A stretch of 64,000 bases of DNA from Haemonchus contortus (Eukaryota; Nematoda; Chromadorea; Rhabditida; Trichostrongylidae), in the NCBI GenBank assembly GCA_000469685.2, contig LS997566.1:43538920-43602919 (forward strand), in the 5' to 3' direction. Numbering within the stretch: the stretch's first letter is position 1; each line of letters begins with the position of its first letter. The position numbers and the translations under genes are program-made. Shown here piece after piece: positions 12,490 through 23,683 of the stretch. Below the pieces are notes generated by a model. It saw only the letters and a program-made list of their open reading frames with translations, did no database searches and was not told the DNA's origin.

Positions 12490-13700
12490 GACGACAGGTC
12501 AATTGCCTCCGTTTACTATTATGTCGGAAAAATTCTGCAGTTGTATTGCCCTCGAACTACGTGATACCGTTGAAATGGCTTATTAAGTTGAAGAATGGAA
12601 GTATAGGATCTTGTTGTAATAAGATCGGTCTGGTGGTATCCCTCCTTCTCCAATGGTGAATTCCTAGCGGGTGAGCAACCTCAGACCCTGTTATGTACGT
12701 AGGAGAAAGGAAACTCTTCATGAACAAGATCAGCCTCACTCTGTCAGGGAAACTCGGGCTGTTTTGGTCTCAATGCGACTGACCTCTTCTACAGCTCCAT
12801 TTCAGTCTCTACGTCACGCCACTAAGCACATGACCGACGTGGAATAACATTTTGAAACTTGGTGGACTCAACTAATTAGTCACTCAATCTGTCACTATTC
12901 CTCGTGTTATTGTAATGTGTGTCTTGTTATTTAACTATTATGTGGCTGAGAACCCGTTATCATGGCGCGTCAGAGGGCTTGTTCCGCCTTTCAACCTATA
13001 TAAAAGAAGGGTAAAGGCTTACTATTCGTCTACTCCTTCAATTTTCATTCACCTTATCGTGATCAAATAAACCTTTGAAGATTCTCAGTCTTTAGAGAAG
13101 ACCCTCCTAGGGACCCGAGCATTCCTGACAGTCCATCAGTATTCCTGAAGTTGGGCCATAAGACCTCGTTGTTTTATTGGCCTTACCAGTTTACTGTAAA
13201 TTCTTTAAGTAGCCAATCGTCTGGGGAGGTAGTCAATTCTATGTTACCTAGACAACCCCGATCTTCCTTTCGATAGAACCTTTTTTCTTTCTTCCTCGTA
13301 AAATAAATGCTACCGTAACCGTATCGTAAACATCGGCTTATCTACCCTTCTTCTACTTATTTAGGAGCAGGTTGACGTACAACATTGAAGATGCGATTGC
13401 TCCTCCGAACTTTTTTCTACGACGATCAGATCTTCTGATAGAGGCTGGACGTTTCCAAAAACGAATTCAAAAAGTCCCATCGATCACTACAGCGATTCTA
13501 CAGCCCCTCAATTTCCAATACCGTTCTTCTGAAAGTAGCTGCTGTTGGAGTAATGGTTGGGCATTTTGATTGGGCCCCTTGGCATGTTCACCGTCGTTCT
13601 CATATATCTGACAGCTCATCCAGAATTCCATCTTTTGTCTGGATTTTCCGTACTCACTCTTTGGACTTTCGAGATCTTCTCCGTTTTCTGATGATGTCGT
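12490..13700. other. upstream region of GTP cyclohydrolase gene
   Basis: No further gene is seen. It ends at the trans-splice-like acceptor before the cat-4 start. A TATATAAAAG sequence near 12996 is TATA-like but sits 700 bases from the start codon, and its relevance is unknown. Confidence 0.35.
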
Positions 13701-13709
13701 TATTGCAGG
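13701..13709 (+). promoter_or_regulatory. probable SL trans-splice acceptor
   Basis: TATTGCAG ends at 13709, six bases before the start codon at 13716, with no upstream open exon in frame. This is the usual geometry of an SL1 trans-splice site in nematodes; a 5' UTR cis-intron is the alternative. Confidence 0.5.
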
Positions 13710-13715
13710 TTAGTG

Positions 13716-15571
13716 ATGGCTACTGAAAGCGGTTTTATCTCGTCCGACAGCGCAAGCGAGGATGCCGAGCATAAGGTGTGCATCAATTTCGAGATAGCCT
13801 TCGAGAATATCCGTGTATATCACCAATTACATCAATAGTTCCGCTAATCAATTTAAGACTATTGCTGAATTCAAGAAGACATCAAACTTGGAAAGAATGG
13901 CTGACGCCTACTCTTCAATTATCTCTCATGTTGGTGAGGACGTAAATAGGCAAGGACTCTTGAAAACCCCTGAAAGGGCTGCGAAAGCGATGTTGTATTT
14001 TACGAAAGGATACGAGCAACAATTAGATGGTATGTCATTTGCTGGTTACTGTAAATCAGGTTCAATCCATGGCGGGATGATTAAAATTTTGATCTAAAAC
14101 GTTGTGATTCAAAGGACGGGACTGGGGAGAAGAGTAAAGAAAGTGGCTACTTCCTCCTCTTCTCCCCTTACTTCTACCCTTCATACGTGGCCTACAAAAT
14201 CTGGCCGTTGGTCTAGTTGTGGCTAAAGGGGATAGGCTATGGTGATGACTATAGGAAAGCAAACGTGGAGCCCAGATTTGTCCTTAAGCCCGAGCTTTAT
14301 GGAATTCATTAGAATCATTTTCAGATATTTTGAATGAAGCGGTCTTCGATGAGGATCACGATGAAATGGTCATTGTGAAGGACATAGAAATGTTTTCGCT
14401 ATGCGAACATCACCTTGTGCCGTTTAATGGAAGGGTGAGTTCTTACCGAGGGCTTAACTAAAGGCTACCTCCTTCATTCCATCTGAAGGTAGTATTAGTA
14501 ATACCTTTAATGAATTACTGTTCAGGTGCACATCGGGTATCTGCCCAACAAAAAAGTTCTGGGTCTCTCAAAATTGGCTCGAATTGTCGAGATGTTTAGT
14601 CGACGACTTCAAGGTGATTTTTGAATAGGTTTCTACGCACTTTTCCTCACTGAGACCTTAAATTTATACGAAGTATCTTTATGGTTTCAGTACAAGAACG
14701 GTTAACTAAGCAGATAGCGACAGCAATGGTTCAGGCAGTTCAACCTGCTGGTGTTGCAGTAGTTATTGAAGCAAGGTAAGCAATCCAAAGAATGTCTATA
14801 ACCTTCCCACCACAACTGCAGGCCTCAGCCCTGAACATGCCATTACATGGGGCATAGTGAGATGGGGCCTTCGCAGTAGGCATAACCCGAGGAATAACCA
14901 TGGTTGGAATCGCTCCACTGGGAGAGCAATCTTTCTAAGAACGCCTAGAAGTGCAGAGGGTCAAGGGGATATTGTGCCAGAATGGGCCCCTCCAATCATT
15001 CAAAACATTACGCAGAGCCAGAAATGCGGATGAGAGAAGCTTCGAGTCCAATCTGATGAAGCCAAACGTTCATTACACTCTTACTGACTTTGATGGGCTG
15101 GGCAGCTTCCCTTCGGAAGAAAAATCACGAGGTCCAAAGAAATCCAAAGAAGGGCGTTGCTGTTTTTCAGCAACTACCTCTATGGTAATGAAAGCAGCGA
15201 AGAGTTGTGCTCGCTACGCCCGAATACGTCCGAGTTGTCATGGCAAGCTAATACTGATGACTGCTGCCACATTTGTTGAAATCCTGATAGACACAAGAAA
15301 CATTATTTATTCATGATTTTACCAATTAAAACTCTATCCCAACATTATAGCTGACCTTTTTCAGCCACATGTGCATGGTTATGCGTGGAGTTCAGAAAAT
15401 AAATGCGACGACGTCCACCTCCTGTATGCTCGGAGTGTTTAGGTAAGAAAAGTTCCGAATTATCAACTCTTAAAGTGAGTGAAGTAAACAAAGTCCCATT
15501 CAGAACATCTTGATTTCAGGGATGATCCAAAGACGAGAGAAGAATTTTTGAATCTCATCAACAAGAAGTGA
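13716..15571 (+). CDS. cat-4: GTP cyclohydrolase I, seven exons
   Basis: Converts GTP to 7,8-dihydroneopterin triphosphate, the first step to tetrahydrobiopterin, the cofactor of aromatic amino-acid hydroxylases that make dopamine and serotonin; cytosolic homodecamer. Exons: 13716-13775, 13858-14029, 14325-14434, 14526-14613, 14691-14775, 15365-15442, 15520-15571. All introns are GT-AG, phases agree, and the product is 214 residues. Residues 51-58 (RQGLLKTP), 86-98 and 115-129 ([15 protein letters not shown]) match the family closely. Zinc ligands are visible as Cys104, His107 (CEHH) and Cys175 (HMCMVMRG); the 71-residue spacing between the two Cys equals that of the human enzyme. The N-terminal extension (about 30 residues, acidic and Ser-rich) is short. 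The exon 2 acceptor could also be at 13876, dropping six residues. Intron 5 (589 bases) is the only long one. Nothing is missing, and I am confident of function. Confidence 0.95.
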
Positions 15572-15889
15572 ATGGACGGAGAAGTCTCTTTCTACGAGTA
15601 TGTGACGACATAAATGACCATGTTGTGAAATGTTGTAGGACTTGAAATTTCTCCTTTCTAGATATAATCTTATCGATTGAACGACGAATCGATTGCACGG
15701 GTCAAAGACCCATGTTTTTGTATGTACGTGTATTTCTATGTAATTGTGTTCTCACGATGAAGCCGTCCGATGCGCTCGAACAGCTTTTCAGTGAAGAAGC
15801 AGTTCCTTGCTTTTTGTGATTGTGTTAGTAGGTAAGATGTGAATGCTAGTAAAATGGACACTTTCTCCCAACATGAGATGGATATATTG

Positions 15890-15895
15890 AATAAA
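15890..15895 (+). terminator. polyadenylation signal of GTP cyclohydrolase gene
   Basis: AATAAA lies 319 bases after the stop codon and is the first canonical hexamer downstream, giving a 3' UTR of roughly 330-340 bases. Confidence 0.6.
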
Positions 15896-15964
15896 AAGTC
15901 AGCAGTTGCATCCAAGTGTTGTTCTGCACAGCATTACTACCAGCCCGTCTTGATCCAAAAGTAA

Positions 15965-16160
15965 ACACACCACAGGCGGAGGTGGTGAAGTTTCAAGTAG
16001 TGTACTGACACAAGCATGGTCGTGGAATGGAATCCAGCAACAGTAGTCGGCCTTCTGTCCCTCCAGCCGGTGTCGATAGCTATCAGTCGATCCTGGAAGG
16101 ATAGAAGCAATGACTTGCACATGGTCCCGGCACTGCACAGGCCACAAACCGCCACAACGA
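15965..16160 (+). repeat. SINE copy
   Basis: Directly behind the cat-4 polyadenylation signal: GGAGGTGGTGAAGTTTCAAG head, GAATGGAATCCAGC at the B-box position, CTTCTGTCCCTCC, TGGAAGGATAGAAGCAATGA and a degraded end. Diverged but in the family order. Confidence 0.6.
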
Positions 16161-16590
16161 TTCTTAATGGTAGTTGAGTGCCGTGACGCATACCAAAATG
16201 GTATTGTTCAACGCCAAAGCTGATAAAGCCCCTTTAAGCGAAACATAGACGCCTCTGCACTTCTTCTTGTACACCATCGCTTGGCCTCACTCTCAAACCT
16301 TGATGATCATTTCTTCCCTTTTCTCCCACCTACTTAATGCATCCGAAAATTCTCTTTCTGCTTCTTTCAAACCTATCGAGAGAGCTGGGATCAGCCACGG
16401 TATGCCTTTATAGCCCTTAGCGTGTACGGTTTACGGCGGTCTCGGGATTGCAGTGATTGAAACCGAACAAGTAAGTAAAACAACAACTTCATCCTTAAGG
16501 CACACACAGCACATTTGAAGCACGAGATCCTTTTGAAAAAAAAGAGATTAGGACGTTAATACAGACAATACAGCAGAGTAGGGTGCTTAG

Positions 16591-17069
16591 TGGGTTGAGG
16601 GGTGCCACGCGGCGGCGCGGCACCCTTTCTCGTCTGGCGCCTATCTAGCGAGATGGTAGAGAAGGATGAGTAGTCGAGCCCGTAATGGTGTTTAGGGACG
16701 TTTCATAGATTTTTATGTTATAACTGTGTACTTTCACCTGATATTAGGAAGGGGAGGGGGCACCGGGGTGGGTGAGCCAATTGGACGTTCAGCTCTCATC
16801 TCATCTCAGCTTTTTGCACAAGATAACCATCTCAACCCCCCCCCCCCGGAACCCCTCCCCTTCTCGAAAATAGGGTTTCATCGGCTCGGAAGAAGAGTAT
16901 CCACAATATGCAAACATATCAACATCAAGTCAAGTGTTAGTTTGTTCTAAATCACGAAACACATCAGTGAAACCTCACCATTCCTTCCCAGACTCAGGCC
17001 CACTACTATCTAGAGAGGCGCCAGACGAGAAAGGGTGCCGCGCCGCTGCGTGGCACCCCCCAACCCACA
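16591..17069. mobile_element. MITE-like element with GC-rich palindromic arms
   Basis: Two inverted arms of about 57 bases (16591-16647 and 17012-17069) differ at only about three positions. Each arm is itself a hairpin: GGTGCC and GGCACC flank a GC-rich core (GCGGCGGCGCGG). The loop of roughly 360 bases has a ten-C tract and no transposase. The ends lie near TGGGTTG; no duplication is evident. Probably a non-autonomous foldback or MITE. Confidence 0.65.
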
Positions 17070-17508
17070 CAGAACAGCACACAAATGCGACGAATCTGAT
17101 CTAAGGAATGGGACGACTACTGTTGGCCCTGCTTTTAGGAGTCATTGGATGTTTTTATATAGGGATATTTCGTAATCTTACTGACCCCCATTACACGATT
17201 TCGCGCCTTCCTTACGCGCAACCCTCACGAGAGCTTGTCATTCGCATCCGTAGGTGGCACGAGCAGGGAGCTAATCGATCTGAATAGACAACATTTGTGA
17301 ATATTTGGCTGAAAAGGATCTTGCTTACATGAAGGGTGGAATTAGCGAAAAGTCAAGATTCTCGATATGGTCAAAAGCCTCAACTCGCTGCATCAACGCG
17401 TGCTTGGAGTCGTTACCTTGCTGGAAAATGAATCCTTTGCCAATCAATTGGAGATGGACGCATAGTTGTTTCTAAGATTTTCTCATACCAACACCTATCC
17501 GAAACTCC

Positions 17509-17766
17509 ATGAATTTGGTGAAGAGGTCCGATTTCGTGACGACTGAAGCGACCTCAAATCATCACGTTCCCTCAGCCATGCTTCACAGAGAGCGGTTGAT
17601 AAGAAGGATAAAATCTTCTGCCAACTGGATGTCTGATATATTCGATCCCGTCACTTCCCATAAGGACAAATTTGGATTCGACAGAGAATTCACCATTACC
17701 ATTCACCATTCATCTCTGACAAGGTATCTGCTGCAATACAACGGTGTATTGTTCGAGCACAGTTGA
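17509..17766 (+). pseudogene. possible upstream part of the Penelope-like element
   Basis: An 85-codon open frame immediately upstream of, and in the same direction as, the GIY-YIG fragment. Its sequence is not itself recognised. Its place fits the region between reverse transcriptase and endonuclease of a Penelope-like element. Frameshifts separate it from the next part. Confidence 0.25.
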
Positions 17767-17779
17767 GCGATGATGTTAT

Positions 17780-18205
17780 TCTAGTTAACATTCCGCCTGA
17801 TAACATCAAACGCCAACTTGTGAGGAACAGACTCTACGACAAGCAGTGCCTGACAGAAGGTTGTGTTACGGCGTAATTTATCAGATTCAATGTGAGGCAT
17901 GTAATTCAAGCTACATAGGGGAAACCGGAAGAGTTTTATCAGTACGAATCAAAGAGCATCTTGCTGGTAAACGGCGCAGTAATGTGTTAACTCCGTTAGG
18001 GAAGCACAGAGTGGAGCAGCATGGTGGAAATGACTTTAACATCAAATGTACGATATTGGCTCACGAGACGGAAATATCGTCGAGGAAAGCGTTGGAAGCG
18101 TTCTGGATTTTAGCTAGAAATCCAGATATGAACAGCCGAAATGAGTGTGTGACAATCACAAATGATTTCTTGCCATTCATGCAACACTGCGAGTTAGTTC
18201 CATAA
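17780..18205 (+). pseudogene. Penelope-like element, GIY-YIG endonuclease end
   Basis: An open frame from 17846 to 18205 encodes the C-terminal endonuclease domain of a Penelope-like retroelement. Visible are the GIY part as YGVIYQI, a Cys pair (CEAC) before SSYIGETGR (the YIG part), RIKEHLAGK, TPLGKHRVEQHGG, and an Ala/Trp helix RKALEAFWILARNPDMNSR. Just upstream in another frame, about 17789-17860, is NIKRQLVRNRLYDKQC, the usual linker, so a frameshift lies near 17850. The reverse transcriptase is absent, so this is a 5'-truncated, frame-shifted copy. It matches the abundant hookworm family as I recall it, without alignment. Confidence 0.75.
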
Positions 18206-18812
18206 TCAGCGAACCGTGCTGATCCGCAATGATATTGCATAAGGACAGCGGACTAAGATCATTCGCTACTAATGTACTAACTGTGCAGCGTGGCTACACT
18301 TTGCGGTGGAAGTGAGGTGAGCTTACCTTTCGGATTTCGAGCATTTTTCGTGCATTCCTGATGGTACGTCAGAAACGCTAGAGCGGAAGAGGTGCTTGGT
18401 GGGGTAGTGTACAAATCAATACGCTTTGAATCACTTTCAGGCCTTTGAAAACGACGAGTCCGTCGAAAGTCGGCCGTAATAAATATGTTCACCTACAAAC
18501 CTCGAGGCAGAAGTAAAAACTAACGATTTGAAGAAAATTGAATGTTATTTCATTGCTGTCGACTCCAACCGATATTCTCCTGCGTCTTCAATATAGCTTT
18601 ACTACAACACTCGCCGCGAGAACTCAAAAATTCACGTGAATACCGCAAACTCGCGTCTGTTTCGTTTTTTCTTCATAAATCTGTTTAGAATGAAGTAATT
18701 GAGAAGCTAAAGATATCGTTGAGCTTAGCTCGTCGAGCTCTATGAGCCCATACTCTGCATTATTGAAAATGCTTCGTTTCGGATTGCGCCATGTCCTTGA
18801 GTTCCATCCGAA

Positions 18813-20482
18813 AAGTAACTGCATGTGCATGGGGTGCACGCTTTAGTGCTTGAATGGTCCGATTAATTCCTGTAGACGATGTAATCAGAATTCGCTTCGG
18901 ATTGCGCCATGTACTCGACTTTACTCAGTACAATGTGAAAATTATTGATCGGATTTGTTCAGTCTCCACCGTTCATTTATAATGTGAAGGATGTAGATGA
19001 CTCTATCCAAAGTTTCTGCACTCAACACTCCTCCTTACGGGCTTGAGTATATGACACAAAAAAAATTTACAGCAAAGAAGTTGAGTCGATTTTTTGACAT
19101 TTTTTAAACTTTGAAGGGATTTATATTTGTGATCTGAGGAAGTGGCGTTGAGGCGCTGTACTTTCGCAGACAACTTTTTGTGCTCTGCAGAGTGTTATGG
19201 TAGACCTTAACAAAGATCGGGATTTCTCCAGAGCTGCAGGAGGCGAGGTGCTGTAGAGGCGGGAAAGTGGTGCAGTTTGAATGGGAGTTTTTGGCTATCT
19301 GAAGGTGTCAGGCGCGGGAAGAGCGGTCACTTAAATTTTATTCCTTGAATTAAATTAATTTAATTACTTAAATTTTGACCTCACTTGCTCCCTAGATCTA
19401 ATTCCCCTCCCCTTATCCATGCAGTACCTCGCCTCCTGTAGATCTTATTCCCCTATTCGAACAATCTCATCCAAATTCGCCACCTTCTCATCACTGCCTT
19501 TTCAGACAGCCCCTGAACTCTCATTCAAAGTGCCCCACTCTCCCGCCACTACAGTACACGTCTTCTGCAGATCTTACCACCCACTAGAATAATCATCATT
19601 CAAACCAACCCCCTCCTCGCCATTTCAGTACCCCGTCATCTGCGGGTCTAATCACCCATTAAAATAATTATTATTCGGAAGCCCTCAACTTCCCTCCACC
19701 AAAGTACCCTCCCACCTGCGTATCCAGGTCCCCGTTAAGTCATTATTCAGAACTGGCACAGCGGACCCCAGCCACCTGCGAGTCAAAGTCCCCCGAAAAC
19801 ACTATTCGAACCCCGCGCCACTACAGCACCCGGCCCATGCGTATCAAACATTCCCAGCAGGAGATCGCTCAGCGCCAGGCATAAGGCAGAAAATGGTTAT
19901 GTGGGGAGGATTTTATAACGGGTTCACCCATATATCGTTCGATAGCATTTTTCACTAAGAGTCTGACAGTGTGCAACCTATCTGCAAAAAGGCTCGTAGA
20001 AAGGGAAAAAACATAATTTGATGATTTGGGCCTAACGGAATTCGAAATTTGGTGTTATACCGGGGGAGAAATTTCGATCTATGTTAAGGTTTACCGTAAG
20101 TACCTTGCAGAGAGCAAAGAGTGTTCTATGATAGTGCTGCGCCTCAACGCATCTCCTCAGATCTCGAAGATAAGTCCCTTCAACGTTTAAGGAATGTAAA
20201 AAAATCGACTCCATTATTTTGCCATAAAATGGTGTCATATAGTCAGTCACTCAAGCCTCTAAGGTGGAGAGTTGACTGCGGAGATTCGTAGATACAGTCA
20301 TCTACAGCCTCCATGTTATAAATGAGCGGTGGGGGCTGAACAAAACCCATCAACCACTTTCACATTGTACTGAGTAAAGTCGAGTACATGGCGCAATCCG
20401 AAGCGAATTCTGATTATATCATCTCCAGGGACCAATCTCCTACAACCACTAAAGCGTGCGCTCCATGCACATGCAGTTACTT
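18813..20482. mobile_element. foldback element, about 430-base inverted arms
   Basis: Left arm 18813 to about 19235 and right arm about 20040-20482 are inverted copies. The outer ends read AAGTAACTGCATGTGCATGG. The best-preserved 45 bases (18892-18938 against 20362-20407, around GCGCCATGTACTCGACTTTA) are identical. The rest of each arm is diverged. The middle holds a degenerate tandem array. No transposase frame is seen. Its right end abuts the broken first exon at 20483, so it appears to have inserted into a gene copy. Confidence 0.65.
19390..19860. repeat. degenerate tandem repeat in the foldback centre
   Basis: A pyrimidine-rich unit of about 60-75 bases recurs. The landmark is CTGC followed by a (G/A)GTCT or GTATC block, a run of C, AATTATTATTC-like bases and CAGTACCC. 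CTGC landmarks lie at 19565, 19640, 19716 and 19776. Copies are strongly diverged. Confidence 0.5.
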
Positions 20483-20710
20483 GCTAGGAAGGAAGCTAGT
20501 ACTGTGAATGCAAACAACAACTCAAGTGTGACAAAATTTTCCCTTCCAATCTTTTATATAGATGTTGATGTATTTCAGCTGCTACTGAGTATTTGTAATG
20601 AAATAGTAGAGAATATTGCTACAGCTTCCGTCCAAAAAATAACTCGCAAAATGTGAAGGCTTTTTTTCATCCCTCTATTGATTCATGTATTCCAATCATA
20701 TCATCGTGGC
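20483..20710 (-). pseudogene. secreted-protein gene family, broken copy C
   Basis: Minus-strand relic of the gene at 24501-25252. It keeps the promoter (TATA-like TATATAAAAG complement at 20552-20561) and part of exon 1, encoding LFAFTVLASF. The initiator is changed (TTG where the sister has ATG). Exon 1 stops at 20483 where the foldback element begins, and the remaining exons are not seen beyond it. It is therefore dead. It faces the intact + strand gene at 21765, making a divergent pair. Confidence 0.65.
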
Positions 20711-21598
20711 ACATAATGTAACGAGGTGATATAACGGGAAGTCGGCGCAGGGGCGGAAATCGATTATTATTCATCCATGTTCCCTCTCATCTGCTGATTT
20801 GAAGCAGGATATGACATTAATATAGACAAATTAACTCGAAAAAAAAATGAAAAGTTCTTCATGGCACTTAAAGGGGTCATCATGGTCCACGCTCACTGGC
20901 CTTCAGTCCTATTCACAACTGCTCGCCTCATAAACCTTCACGAATGTAGTCCCACAGATTTGCGATTGGCAGTGCAATCTTTGGTTCGAGACATTTGGCT
21001 TTTTGACAAGGTGTCATAGTGTCAAAATGGCATCCATGACTTCCTCGAAGATCAGCAGATATGTCTATTCAATGACTTAGAGATTTGCTCCCTCGTAGAT
21101 CAGGGTGTGGTGCGATTCACGAGCCAATATAATGTGGTCATCGGACAAAACGCACTAAAACATCATTCCTACCATCATAACGGAAGAAATACGAACTTAT
21201 AAGTAGAATAAGTGAAGAAATGACCAACTATGCACGTTTACAGAAGGATTGCGTTTACTAGGATCAAAAAATTCGAAGTTATTCTTCTCTGAACGTTTGA
21301 CAAGTAAATTGTTGACCTATGAAGTGAATTCTTAATTTCGAAGGGCTTTTTTGCCATAGTAAAGAAATTTGCTCTATTCAAAGTGAAGCCGTGGACTAGT
21401 GCAAATTTATTCGGTCCATCTCAACAGAAAGGTACTGAAACAATGCTGCGTGCGCGTCGAGCTCTAATGGGGTCCCGCGTGAATCGCCCGTCCCCCCGTA
21501 GATCCCAACAGCCAGCAGTTTATTCTGCTTGTGCCCGGCTCAGTGGTGAAATTTTCATTAGATGCATTTCTATGTCTCTGTGATATCCTCAGAATATC

Positions 21599-21764
21599 TT
21601 GATCAATAGTAGCACTGGAAAAAGTGGCAGTGGGAAACAATTTCGCAAGGATTTCTGACGCTAGCAACATCGTACTGTGTACTTCAACAAACACCAGGAG
21701 CAGCTGAAGTGTCACCATCATATATAAATGATAGCTTGGACAAGAAAATTGTATAGGTCTCAAG
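21599..21764 (+). promoter_or_regulatory. promoter of secreted-protein gene A
   Basis: The stretch from GATCAATAGTAGCACTGGAA to the start codon is conserved at 26891-27045. A TATATAAATG element (TATA box about 21721-21728) lies roughly 40 bases before ATG, with no splice acceptor between. The gene is therefore probably transcribed from its own TATA promoter with a very short leader. Confidence 0.6.
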
Positions 21765-22506
21765 ATGTTGTTCGCATTAATAGCACTTGCTTTTTTCCAA
21801 GCATGTATCGCCGCTCAAGGTATGGACCTTCGAATATAATCGAACCTAAAGAGCTCATTGTTTTTGAGCACATTCGCCAATGACTGTTCAAGGTCATAGA
21901 TCTGCTAATATTTATGTTCAGAGAGACCGTTACCCAAGGAGTCGAAAGATACTTTTGAGACTTTGAACATGCTGTACAGTGACAACCTGGTCAGTTTTTC
22001 GTTGGATTTAAATATTCAGCTGTCACTTGTAATTGTTGGTTCTACAGGCATGGAGCGATGTGTGGGCGAAAAAGGCACTTCAATGGTTGAGGAAACCAGA
22101 ACTTGTGCAGGCAGACATGATTATCAATGGAACCAAGTTTGTACCTGAAATTTGCCAAGCTACACTTGCAGCATTTGGAAGGTTTGTGAGAGATCATCCT
22201 AATACTTCAGGTCCTTCCCAAAAGATGATGCAAAGTTATTGTGGCAGAAATTGCTGGAAATCTTCGAATCCCGTTTTGAAGAAAGCGTAGATGCAGTGAG
22301 TTGAAGGCTTTAGGTTACATGAAAACTTTTTCTCATGAAATCCACCATTTGTGTGTTTGGGCTCTTTTGTAGTCGAAAATTCGCTGATGCGAATTGTTAA
22401 GATCGAACAACTCCCTACTGGCACGACTTACGGATGCAACGGTATAACCACAGAACTGGACGACGAGGATATTATTTCTACTGTCTGTCTATACAAGAGG
22501 CCCTGA
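21765..22506 (+). CDS. small secreted protein A, diverged CAP/SCP-like
   Basis: Exons 21765-21819, 21922-21989, 22048-22136, 22211-22295, 22402-22506 join in phase to 133 residues. Residues 1-18 (MLFALIALAFFQACIAAQ) are a signal peptide. The mature part has a helix with MLYSDNLAWSD and WAKKALQWL, an N-glycosylation sequon at Asn68 (NGT), a second amphipathic helix (LLWQKLLEIFESRF), and a C-terminal block LPTGTTYGCNG...TVCLY with two Cys (111, 128). The layout (helix, helix, then a Gly-Cys strand and a VCxY strand) recalls a shortened CAP/SCP domain as in hookworm secreted proteins, but the CAP signatures are not intact, so family assignment is tentative. The exon 5 acceptor GTTAAG (22401) is chosen because it restores phase in both this gene and its sister. 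Intact; expression is not known. Confidence 0.6.
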
Positions 22507-22528
22507 TACAGCCCGGTGTAGAACATTC

Positions 22529-22534
22529 AATAAA
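22529..22534 (+). terminator. polyadenylation signal of gene A
   Basis: AATAAA 23 bases after the TGA at 22504-22506. The sister gene at 24501 has the same hexamer at a similar distance, which supports both stop codons. Confidence 0.6.
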
Positions 22535-22998
22535 TTTTCCATCAACGTATGTGTAGACTGTCATCTGGGCTGAAATAGCCTTTAAACGGTGGTTTTACAA
22601 GTGGCTTTTGCAACATCAGTCTTTTGACAGCGTCTAGTGCCAGCATGGAAATATAGGTAATAACGGCATTTCCGGGCGCATAATATCTCCTTCATAATAA
22701 TTCTTTGTCTTATATACTAGGGGTATGAGTCAATTAGACCTGAGATTCTGAAGAAATTAATCCTACTCCAGCTTTTATCCACCATGTCGGCTCCACAATG
22801 CGTTTTAATAGACCAATAGTTCGAAGATTAGACATATTACAAGAAATTCCTAGGAGCAACGACACCAAAAACGACGAGACGGAATAGTTGCTGGCTTCTC
22901 CGAAGGTTCCTTTGCAGCGCGGATCGTCCAAAGGACTGAGTTATGAGAACATATTTTTATACGTATCTATGTTATTTATACCAATCTGAAGGCACACT

Positions 22999-23683
22999 TC
23001 ACGATAATCTTGGGTAACCCAGATTATGACGAAAAATGGAAGATAAGATGGGAAATAGTGCGATAGAGGCGAAGGAACTGCGCGGATTGGTGTTGTTTCG
23101 AAGTGTCGTTCTCGACCAACTCCTTTTTTAACGGTTTTCCGAAGTGAAAAAAGGCTTCAGAAAACCGTTAAAAACGGGGCTGGACGAGAATGAGTTTAGA
23201 AAAATGAAGAAGAGTAGGGCGTTTGGACGAGCTATACAATGTGTCTCACTGCGTACGTGCAGGTCCTGGTACGAATAACAGACTATGGTAAGCTAAAATT
23301 CATTCACTTGTAAGCCTAAGTAAACAAAAAAACCCCTAGATACAGCAGAAATAGCTCACCTCTTCCAGCCTATTGAAGTAGGAAGTTAAAAAAAGGATCG
23401 TGGCAGCAAAATGAATAACAGAGGAAAAAAGAGTGGGAGAAAAACATCGTCTTATCACTCGACGATCAGCTGATGTGTTTGGGTCCTAGAACGAATATTC
23501 GCATTCTGTATTGCCTAGACACTCGTCTGACGTGACATCGATCGAGAGGCGGGAAAGCGACCCAAAACAGCAACAGGGCTTCCACTGCTCTGGCCGTCAA
23601 GATTTTGGGAGCGAGAGGAGCCACAGAGTATTCCGAAGGGAAGAACTTAGTAACCATTTTTATCGTGAACCGTGCCTTTCAGG
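22999..23683. mobile_element. TIR element, GGCAC-TTCACGATAA family
   Basis: Left end AAGGCACACTTCACGATAA at 22999 and the complement of AAAGGCACGGTTCACGATAA ending at 23683 form imperfect terminal repeats, related to the element at 4551. Inside are short hairpins (AACGGTTTTC against GAAAACCGTT near 23131 and 23161). No transposase is seen. Confidence 0.55.

Noticed and set aside
14951..15316. 121-codon open frame inside intron 5 of the GTP cyclohydrolase gene
   Set aside because: It lies in the only long intron, has no recognised domain or splice partners, and the flanking exons join in phase without it.
22373..22401. Longer exon 5 of gene A starting at TTTTGTAG
   Set aside because: It breaks the reading frame from exon 4 in both paralogues; the GTTAAG acceptor gives a complete frame in both.
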